Positions 1 through 9,593 of a DNA stretch of 64,000 bases are shown here, in pieces; positions within the stretch are counted from its first letter, which is position 1; each line of letters begins with the position of its first letter. The stretch is taken from NCBI RefSeq assembly GCF_040115645.1, contig NW_027096063.1:238895-302894 (forward strand). The letters run 5' to 3'. The notes under the pieces were generated by a model. The model saw nothing but the letters and a program-made list of their open reading frames with translations, was not told the DNA's origin and did not search any database. The position numbers and the translations under genes were made by a program. The stretch comes from Euwallacea fornicatus. Lineage: Eukaryota > Arthropoda > Insecta > Coleoptera > Curculionidae.

Positions 1-248
1 TGTAAATCGCACGATTTAGGGCTATTTCCATCATTTCGATCAATCCTGAGTTTCAAAATCGCCAATTCCGTGAATCGGCGACTTTCGTCGGAAATTGAAT
101 TTTAACCATGCTTTGACGTAATTTCAACAACGCTGCGAGCAATTTTGTTCAAATCGTCTCCTTTTAGCAAAATAAGCCTAATGGGGCCATAAACGACAAA
201 TTCTCAATTCGGCTGCGCTAGAACTGTCAGTTTTTGTCCAAATCCTGT

Positions 249-262
249 AAATCGCACGATTT
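249..262. repeat. Dyad AAATCG-CA-CGATTT in the reference monomer
   Basis: The arms AAATCG and CGATTT are exact reverse complements separated by two bases. The element recurs in nearly every monomer; a common variant has CATGATTT in place of CACGATTT, which breaks one arm pair. It could be a protein-binding site or a small cruciform-prone element. No function is shown by the sequence. Confidence 0.75.
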
Positions 263-458
263 AGGGCTATTTCCATCATTTCGATCAATCCTGAGTTTCA
301 AAATCGTCACATCCGTGAAATCGGCAACTTTCGTCGGAAATTGACTTTTAACCATGCTTTGACGTTATTTCAACAACGCTACGAGTAATTTTGTTCAAAT
401 CGTCTCCTTTTAGCAAAATAAGCCTAATGGGGCCTTAAACGACAAATCGTCAACTTGG

Positions 459-472
459 CTGTCCTAGAACAG
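459..472. repeat. Imperfect palindrome CTGTCCTAGAACAG
   Basis: The 14 bases are self-complementary except for one mismatched pair (positions 5 and 10), with CTAG at the centre. Many monomers instead carry the alternative module GCGCTAGAACTGT or TTCGCTAGAACTGT, where the left arm is lost. The array therefore holds palindromic and non-palindromic forms of the same site. Confidence 0.65.
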
Positions 473-2181
473 TTAGTTTTTGTCCAAATCGTGTAAATCG
501 CACGATTTAGGGCTATTTCCATCATTTCGATCAATCCTGAGTTTCAAAATCGTCACATCCGTGAAATCGGCAACTTTCGTCGGAAATTGACCGTTAACCA
601 TGTTTTGACGTTATTTCAACAACGCTGCGAGTAATGTTGTTCAAATCGTCTCCTTTTAGCAATATAAGCCTAATGGGGCCATAAACGACAAATTGCCAAT
701 TCGGCTTCGCTAGAACTGTCAGTTTTTGTCCAAATCCTGTAATCGCACGATTTAGGGCTATTTCCATCATTCGATCAATCCTGAGTTTTAAAAATCGTCA
801 CTCCCGTGAAATCGGCGAGTTTCGTCGGAAATTGACCTTTAACCATGCTTTGACGTTATTTCAACAACGCTACGAGCAATTTTGTTCAAATCGTCTCCTT
901 TTTAGCAAAATAAGCCTAATGGGGCCAAAAACGACAAATCGTCAACTTGGCTGTCCTAGAACAGTCAGTTTTTGTCCAAATCGTGTAAATCGCATGATTT
1001 AGGGCTATTTCCTTCATTTCGATCAATCCTGAGTTTCAAAATCGCCAATTCCGTGAAATCGGCGACTTTCGTCGGAAATTGACCGTTAGCCATGCTTTGA
1101 CGTTATTTCAACAACGCTACGAGCAATTTTGTTCAAATCGTCTCCTTTTAGCAAAATAAGCCTAATGGGGCCTTACACGACAAATCGTCAACTTGGCTGT
1201 CCTAGAACAGTCAGTTTTTGTCCAAATCCTGTAAATCGCACGATTTAGGGCTATTTCCATCATTTCGATCAATCCTGAGTTTCAAAATCGTCACATCCGT
1301 GAAATCGGCGACTTTCGTCGGAAATTGACCTTTAACCATGCTTTGACGTTATTTCAACAACGCTACGAGTAATTTTGTTCAAATCGTCTCCTTTTAGCAA
1401 AATAAGCCTAATGGGGCCATAAACGACAAATTGCCAATTCGGCTGTCCTAGAACAGTCAGTTTTTGTCCAAATCGTGTAAATCGCACGATTTAGGGCTAT
1501 TTGCATCATTTCGATCAATCCTGAGTTTCAAAATCGTCACATCCGTGAAATCGGCGACTTTCGTCGAAAATTGACCGTTAACCATGCTTTGACGTTATTT
1601 CAACAATGCTGCGAGTAATTTTGTTCAAATCGTCTCCTTTTAGCAAAATAAGCCTAATGGGGCCTTAAACGACAAATCGTCAACTGGGCTGTCCTAGAAC
1701 AGTCAGTTTTTGTCCAAATCCTGTAAATCGCACGATTTAGGTCTATTTCCATCATTTCGATCAATCCTGAGTTTCAAAATCGCCAATTCCGTGAATCGGC
1801 GACTTTCGTCGGAAATTGACTTTTAACCATGCTTTGACGTAATTTCAACAACGCTGCGAGCAATTTTGTTCAAATCGTCTCCTTTTAGCAAAATAAGCCT
1901 AATGGGGCCATAAACGACAAATTCCCAATTCGGCTGCGTTAGAACTGTCAGTTTTTGTCCAAATCCTGTAAATCGCACGATTTAAGGCTATTTCCATCAT
2001 TTCGATCAATCCTGAGTTTCAAAATCGTCACATCCGTGAAATCGGCAACTTTCGTCCGAAATTGACTTTTAACCATGCTTTGACGTTATTTCAACAACGC
2101 TACGAGCAATTTTGTTCAAATCGTCTCCTTTTAGCAAAATAAGCCTAATGGGGCCATAAACGACAAATTGCCAATTCGGCT

Positions 2182-5100
2182 ACGCTAGAACTGTCAGTTT
2201 TTGTCCAAATCCTGTAAATCGCACGATTTAGGGCTATTTCCTTCATTTCGATCAATCCTGAGTTTCAAAATCGTCAATTCCGCGAAATCGGCGACTTTCG
2301 TCGGAAATTGACCTTTAACCATGTTTTGACGTTATTTCAACAACGCTACGAGTAATTTTGTTCAAATCGTCTCCTTATAGCAAAATAAGCCTAATGGGGC
2401 CATAAACGACAAATTGCCAATTCGGTTGCGCTAGAACTGTCAGTTTTTGTCCAAATCCTGTAAATCGCACGATTTAGGGCTATTTTCTTCATTTCGATCA
2501 ATCCTGAGTTTCAAAATCGTCAATTCCGCGAAATCGGCGACTTTCGTCGGAAATTGACCTTTAACCATGTTTTGACGTTATTTCAACAACGCTACGAGTA
2601 ATGCTGTTTAAATCGTCTCCTTATAGCAAAATAAGCCTAATGGGGCCATAAACGACAAATTGCCAATTCGGCTGCGCTAGAACTGTCAGTTTTTGTCCAA
2701 ATCGTGTAAATCGCACGATTTAGGGCTATTTCCATCATTTCGATCAATCCTGAGTTTCAAAATCGTCAATTCCGCGAAATCGGCGAGTTTCGTCGGAAAT
2801 TGACCTTTAACCATGTTTTGACGTTATTTCAACAACGCTACGAGTAATTTTGTTCAAATCGTCTCCTTTTAGCAAAATAAGCCTAATGGGGCCATAAACG
2901 ACAAATTGCCAATTCGGCTACGCTAGAACTGTCAGTTTTTGTCCAAATCCTGTAAATCGCACGATTTAGGGCTATTTCCTTCATTTCGATCAATCCTGAG
3001 TTTCAAAATCGTCAATTCCGCGAAATCGGCGACTTTCGTCGAAAATTGACCGCTAACCATGTTTTGACGTTATTTCAACAACGCTACGAGTAATTTTGTG
3101 CGAATTGTCTCATTTTGACAAAATAAGCATAGTGAGGCCTTAATCGACAAATCGTCAATTTGGCTGTCCTAGAACAGTCAGTTTTTGTCCAAATCCTGTA
3201 AATCGCACGATTTAGGGCTATTTTCATCATTTCGATTAATCCTGAATTTTAAAATCTCCAATTCCGTGAAATCGGCGCGTTTCGTCGGAAATTGGCCGTT
3301 AACCATGTTTTGACGTTATTTCAACAACGCTACGAGTAATTTTGTGCAAATTGTCTCATTTTGACAAAATAAGCATAGTGAGGCCTTAATCGACAAATCG
3401 TCAATTTGGCTGTCCCAGAACAGTCAGCTTTTTGTCCAAATCGTGTAAATCGCACGATTTATAGCTTTTCTATCATTTCGATTAATCCTGAGTTTCAAAA
3501 TCTCCAATTCCGTGAAATCGACGCGTTTCGTCGGAAATTGGCCGTTAACCATGTTTTGACGTTATTTCAACAACGCTACGAGAAATTTTGTTCAAATCGT
3601 CTCATTTTGGCAAAATAAGCATAAGAAGGCCGTAATCGACAAATCGTCAATTTGGCTGTCCTAGAACAGTCAGTTTTTGTCCAAATTGTGTAAATCGCAC
3701 GATTTAGGGCTATTTCCATCATTTCGATCAATCCTGAGTTTCAAAATCGTCAATTCCGCGAAATCGGCGACTTTCGTCGGAAATTGACCTTTAACCATGT
3801 TTTGACGTTATTTCAACAACGCTACGAGTAATTTTGTTCAAATCGTCTCCTTATAGCAAAATAAGCCTAATGGGGACATAAACGACAAATTGCCAATTCG
3901 GCTGCGCTAGAACTGTCAGTTTTTGTCCAAATCGTGTAAATCGCACGATTTAGGGCTATTTCCATCATTTCGATCAATCCTGAGTTTTGAAATCGTCAAT
4001 TCCACGAAATCGGCAACTTTCGTCGGAAATTGACCGTTAACCATGTTTTGACGTTATTTCAACAACGCTGCGAGTAATGCTGTTTAAATCGTCTCCTTTT
4101 AGCAATATAAGCTTAATGGGGCCATAAACGACAAATTGCCAATTCGGCTTCTCTAGAACTGTCAGTTTTTGTCCAAATCCTGTAAATCGCACGATTTAGG
4201 GCTATTTCCATCATTTCGATCAATCCTGAGTTTCAAAATCGTCACATCCGTGAAATCGGCGACTTTCGTCGGAAATTGACCTTTAACCATGCTTTGACAT
4301 TATTTCAACAACGCTACGAGTAATTTTGTTAAAATCGTCTCCTTTTAGCAAAATAAGCCTAATGGGGCCATAAACGACAAATTGCCAATTCGGCTGCGCT
4401 AGAACTGTCAGTTTTTGTCCAAATCGTGTAAATCGCACGATTTAGGGCTATTTCCTTCATTTCGATAAATCCTAAGTTTCAAAATCGCCAATTCCGTGAA
4501 ATCGACGCGTTTCGTCGGAAATTGACCTTTAACCATGTTTTGACGTTATTTCAACAACGCTGCGAGTAATGCTGTTTAAATCGTCTCCTTATAGCAAAAT
4601 AAGCCTAATGGGGCCATAAACGACAAATTGCCAATTCGGCTGCGCTAGAACTGTCAGTTTTTGTCCAAATCGTGTAAATCGCACGATTTAGGGCTATTTC
4701 CATCATTTCGATCAATCCTGAGTTTTGAAATCGTCAATTCCACGAAATCGGCAACTTTCGTCGGAAATTGACCGTTAACCATGTTTTGACGTTATTTCAA
4801 CAACGCTGCGAGTAATGCTGTTTAAATCGTCTCCTTTTAGCAATATAAGCTTAATGGGGCCATAAACGACAAATTGCCAATTCGGCTTCGCTAGAACTGT
4901 CAGTTTTTGTCCAAATCCTGTAAATCGCACGATTTAGGGCTATTTCCATCATTTCGATCAATCCTGAGTTTCAAAATCGTCACATCCGTGAAATCGGCGA
5001 CTTTCGTCGGAAATTGACCTTTAACCATGCTTTGACATTATTTCAACAACGCTACGAGTAATTTTGTTAAAATCGTCTCCTTTTAGCAAAATAAGCCTAA

Positions 5101-8100
5101 TGGGGCCATAAACGACAAATTGCCAATTCGGCTGCGCTAGAACTGTCAGTTTTTGTCCAAATCGTGTAAATCGCACGATTTAGGGCTATTTCCTTCATTT
5201 CGATCAATCCTGAGTTTCAAAATCGTCAATTCCGCGAAATCGGCGACTTTCGTCGGAAATTGACCTTTAACCATGTTTTGACGTTATTTCAACAACACTA
5301 CGAGTAATTTTGTTCAAATCGTCTCCTTATAGCAAAATAAGCCTAATGGGGCCATAAACGACAAATTGCCAATTCGGCTGCGCTAGAACTGTCAGTTTTT
5401 GTCCAAATCGTGTAAATCGCACGATTTAGGGCTATTTCCATCATTTCGATCAATCCTGAGTTTCAAAATCGTCAATTCCGCGAAATCGGCGACTTTCGTC
5501 GGAAATTGACCTTTAACCATGTTTTGACGTTATTTCAACAACGCTACGAGTAATTTTGTTCAAATCGTCTCTTTTTAGCAAAATAAGCCTAATGGGGCCA
5601 TAAACGACAAATTGCCAATTCGGCTACGCTAGAACTGTCAGTTTTTGTCCAAATCCTGTAAATCGCACGATTTAGGGCTATTTCCTTCATTTCGATCAAT
5701 CCTGAGTTTCAAAATCGTCAATTCTGCGAAATCGGCGACTTTCGTCGGAAATTGACCTTTAACCATGTTTTGACGTTATTTCAACAACGCTACGAGTAAT
5801 TTTGTGCAAATTGTCTCATTTTGACAAAATAAGCATAGTGAGGCCTTAATCGACAAATCGTCAATTTGGCTGTCCCAGAACAGTCAGCTTTTTGTCCAAA
5901 TCGTGTAAATCGCACGATTTATAGCTTTTCTATCATTTCGATTAATCCTGAGTTTCAAAATCTCCAATTCCGTGAAATCGACGCGTTTCGTCGGAAATTG
6001 GCCGTTAACCATGTTTTGACGTTATTTCAACAACGCTACGAGAAATTTTGTTCAAATCGTCTCATTTTGGCAAAATAAGCATAAGAAGGCCGTAATCGAC
6101 AAATCGTCAATTTGGCTGTCCTAGAACAGTCAGTTTTTGTCCAAATCGTGTAAATCGCATGATTTAGGGCTATTTCCTTCATTTCGATCAATCCTGAGTT
6201 TCAAAATCGCCAATTCCGTGAAATCGGCGACTTTCGTCGGAAATTGACCGTTAGCCATGCTTTGACGTTATTTCAACAACGCTACGAGTAATTTTGTTCA
6301 AATCGTCTCCTTTTAACAAAATAAGCCTAATGCGGCCAAAAACGACAAATCGTCAACTTGGCTGTCCTAGAACAGTCAGTTTTTGTCCAAATCGTGTAAA
6401 TCGCATGATTTAGGGCTATTTCCTTCATTTCGATCAATCCTGAGTTTCAAAATCGCCAATTCCGTGAAATCGGCGACTTTCGTCGGAAATTGACCTTTAA
6501 CCATGCTTTGACGTTATTTCAACAACGCTACGAGCAATTTTGTTCAAATCGTCTCATTTTAGCAAAATAAGCCTAACGTTGCCTTAAACGACAAATCGTC
6601 AACTTGGCTGTCCTAGAACAGTCAGTTTTTGTCCAAATCCTGTAAACCGCACGATTTAGGGCTATTTCCATCATTTCGATTAATCCTGAGTTTCAAAATC
6701 TCCAATTCCGTGAAATCGACGCGTTTCGTCGGAAATTGGCCGTTAACCATGTTTTGACGTTATTTCAACAACGCTACGAGAAATTTTGTTCAAATCGTCT
6801 CATTTTGGCAAAATAAGCATAAGAAGGCCGTAATCGACAAATCGTCAATTTGGCTGTCCTAGAACAGTCAGTTTTTGTCCAAATTGTGTAAATCGCACGA
6901 TTTAGGGCTATTTCCATCATTTCGATCAATCCTGAGTTTCAAAATCGTCAATTCCGCGAAATCGGCGACTTTCGTCGGAAATTGACCTTTAACCATGTTT
7001 TGACGTTATTTCAACAACGCTACGAGTAATTTTGTTCAAATCGTCTCCTTATAGCAAAATAAGCCTAATGGGGCCATAAACGACAAATTGCCAATTCGGC
7101 TGCGCTAGAACTGTCAGTTTTTGTCCAAATCGTGTAAATCGCACGATTTAGGGCTATTTCCATCATTTCGATCAATCCTGAGTTTTGAAATCGTCAATTC
7201 CACGAAATCGGCAACTTTCGTCGGAAATTGACCGTTAACCATGTTTTGACGTTATTTCAACAACGCTGCGAGTAATGCTGTTTAAATCGTCTCCTTTTAG
7301 CAATATAAGCTTAATGGGGCCATAAACGACAAATTGCCAATTCGGCTTCTCTAGAACTGTCAGTTTTTGTCCAAATCCTGTAAATCGCACGATTTAGGGC
7401 TATTTCCATCATTTCGATCAATCCTGAGTTTCAAAATCGTCACATCCGTGAAATCGGCGACTTTCGTCGGAAATTGACCTTTAACCATGCTTTGACATTA
7501 TTTCAACAACGCTACGAGTAATTTTGTTAAAATCGTCTCCTTTTAGCAAAATAAGCCTAATGGGGCCATAAACGACAAATTGCCAATTCGGCTGCGCTAG
7601 AACTGTCAGTTTTTGTCCAAATCGTGTAAATCGCACGATTTAGGGCTATTTCCTTCATTTCGATAAATCCTAAGTTTCAAAATCGCCAATTCCGTGAAAT
7701 CGACGCGTTTCGTCGGAAATTGACCTTTAACCATGTTTTGACGTTATTTCAACAACGCTGCGAGTAATGCTGTTTAAATCGTCTCCTTTTAGCAATATAA
7801 GCTTAATGGGGCCATAAACGACAAATTGCCAATTCGGCTTCGCTAGAACTGTCAGTTTTTGTCCAAATCCTGTAAATCGCACGATTTAGGGCTATTTCCA
7901 TCATTTCGATCAATCCTGAGTTTCAAAATCGTCACATCCGTGAAATCGGCGACTTTCGTCGGAAATTGACCTTTAACCATGCTTTGACATTATTTCAACA
8001 ACGCTACGAGTAATTTTGTTAAAATCGTCTCCTTTTAGCAAAATAAGCCTAATGGGGCCATAAACGACAAATTGCCAATTCGGCTGCGCTAGAACTGTCA

Positions 8101-9593
8101 GTTTTTGTCCAAATCGTGTAAATCGCACGATTTAGGGCTATTTCCTTCATTTCGATCAATCCTGAGTTTCAAAATCGTCAATTCTGCGAAATCGGCGACT
8201 TTCGTCGGAAATTGACCTTTAACCATGTTTTGACGTTATTTCAACAACGCTACGAGTAATTTTGTTCAAATCGTCTCCTTATAGCAAAATAAGCCTAATG
8301 GGGCCATAAACGACAAATTGCCAATTCGGTTGCGCTAGAACTGTCAGTTTTTGTCCAAATCCTGTAAATCGCACGATTTAGGGCTATTTCCTTCATTTCG
8401 ATCAATCCTGAGTTTCAAAATCGTCAATTCCGCGAAATCGGCGACTTTCGTCGGAAATTGACCTTTAACCATGTTTTGACGTTATTTCAACAACGCTACG
8501 AGTAATGCTGTTTAAATCGTCTCCTTATAGCAAAATAAGCCTAATGGGGCCATAAACGACAAATTGCCAATTCGGCTGCGCTAGAACTGTCAGTTTTTGT
8601 CCAAATCGTGTAAATCGCACGATTTAGGGCTATTTCCATCATTTCGATCAATCCTGAGTTTCAAAATCGTCAATTCCGCGAAATCGGCGACTTTCGTCGG
8701 AAATTGACCTTTAACCATGTTTTGACGTTATTTCAACAACGCTACGAGTAATTTTGTTCAAATCGTCTCCTTTTAGCAAAATAAGCCTAATGGGGCCATA
8801 AACGACAAATTGCCAATTCGGCTACGCTAGAACTGTCAGTTTTTGTCCAAATCCTGTAAATCGCACGATTTAGGGCTATTTCCTTCATTTCGATCAATCC
8901 TGAGTTTCAAAATCGTCAATTCCGCGAAATCGGCGACTTTCGTCGGAAATTGACCTTTAACCATGTTTTGACGTTATTTCAACAACGCTACGAGTAATTT
9001 TGTTCAAATCGTCTCCTTTTAGCATAATAAGCCTAATGGGGCTATAAACGACAAATTGCCAATTCGGCTACGCTAGAACTGTCAGTTTTTGTCCAAATCC
9101 TGTAAATCGCACGATTTAGGGCTATTTCCTTCATTTCGATCAATCCTGAGTTTTGAAATCGTCAATTCCACGAAATCGGCAACTTTCGTCGGAAATTGAC
9201 CGTTAACCATGTTTTGACGTTATTTCAACAACGCTGCGAGTAATGCTGTTTAAATCGTCTCCTTTTAGCAATATAAGCCTAATGGGGCCATAAACGACAA
9301 ATTGCCAATTCTGCTTCGCTAGAACTGCCAGTTTTTGTCCAAATCCTGTAAATCGCACGATTTAGGGCTATTTCCATCATTTCGATCAATCCTGAGTTTC
9401 AAAATCGTCACATCCGTGAAATCGGCGACTTTCGTCGGAAATTGACCTTTAACCATGCTTTGACATTATTTCAACAACGCTACGAGTAATTTTGTTAAAA
9501 TCGTCTCCTTTTAGCAAAATAAGCCTAATGGGGCTATAAACGACAAATTGCCAATTCGGCTGCGCTAGGACTGTCAGTTTTTGTCCAAATCCT
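2182..9593 (+). repeat. Family B monomers, left block
   Basis: About 30 monomers with family-B markers: CAATTCCGCG, CATGTTTTGACG, AATGCTGTTTAAATCG, CTTATAGC, CGATTAATCC, GCATAGTGAGG and GCATAAGAAGG. Internal duplications are visible. A 738-bp shift relates about 3989 to 4727, a 2460-bp shift relates 3406 to 5866, a 3198-bp shift relates about 3480-4590 to 6678-7788, and a 2952-bp shift relates about 4845 onward to 7797 onward. Two A-like monomers (with CATGATTT and GACCGTTAGCC or GACCTTTAACC) lie inside at about 6150-6630. No genes. Confidence 0.85.
3406..3618 (+). other. Stop-free monomer subtype, not a gene
   Basis: A variant monomer reads open for 70 codons from a TTG. The usual in-frame TAG (CCTAGAAC) is CCCAGAAC here, and two compensating indels shift frame locally: an extra C in CAGCTTTTTGTCC, and a shortened ATAGCTTTTCTATC. 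The identical subtype recurs at 5866-6078, 51090-51302, 54042-54254 and 56502-56714. It has no ATG start, no ribosome-binding or promoter context, and the translation is simply the satellite read in one frame. The identity of the five copies comes from the segmental duplications and not from coding constraint. Confidence 0.85.

Larger units (their letters stand above)
246..491 (+). repeat. Reference monomer (246 bp), family A
   Basis: This copy is used here as the reference unit. By hand count it has 42 G and 54 C (39% GC) and 15 CpG dinucleotides. It carries, in order: the dyad AAATCGCACGATTT (249-262), an overlapping TTTAGGG (260-266), a CENP-B-box-like stretch (329-345) and the imperfect palindrome CTGTCCTAGAACAG (459-472). 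The word AAATCG occurs six times. Variable sites that define subtypes are the TTCCATC/TTCCTTC/TTGCATC site, CGTCACATCC versus CGCCAATTCC or CGTCAATTCC, the three bases before TTAACC, and the module after the AATGGGGCC region. Confidence 0.93.
1..2181 (+). repeat. Family A monomers, left block
   Basis: About nine monomers of family A, recognised by CATGCTTTGACG, CGTCACATCC or CGCCAATTCC, and the alternation of GGCCATAAACG with GGCCTTAAACG. A cluster of four one-base indels lies between about 739 and 903. No genes. The block corresponds to 47439-49865 in the right-hand duplicate, where one extra monomer is present. Confidence 0.85.

Noticed and set aside
249..262. Rho-independent terminator or operator
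   Set aside because: The dyad has a two-base loop and weak arms, lies in a gene-free array, and nothing else suggests a bacterial context.
260..266. Interstitial telomere tract
   Set aside because: Only a single TTTAGGG per monomer; no two heptamers are adjacent.
3406..3618. 70-residue open frame as a protein gene, and its four identical copies (5866, 51090, 54042, 56502)
   Set aside because: It is satellite sequence read in one frame from a TTG. It has no recognisable domain, start context or neighbouring gene, and the identity of the copies follows from segmental duplication.
6150..6630. A-like monomers in family B as a separate insertion event
   Set aside because: The same pair is present in the right duplicate (about 56790-57270), so it predates the duplication. 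Its edges are too similar to neighbours to call a distinct insertion.
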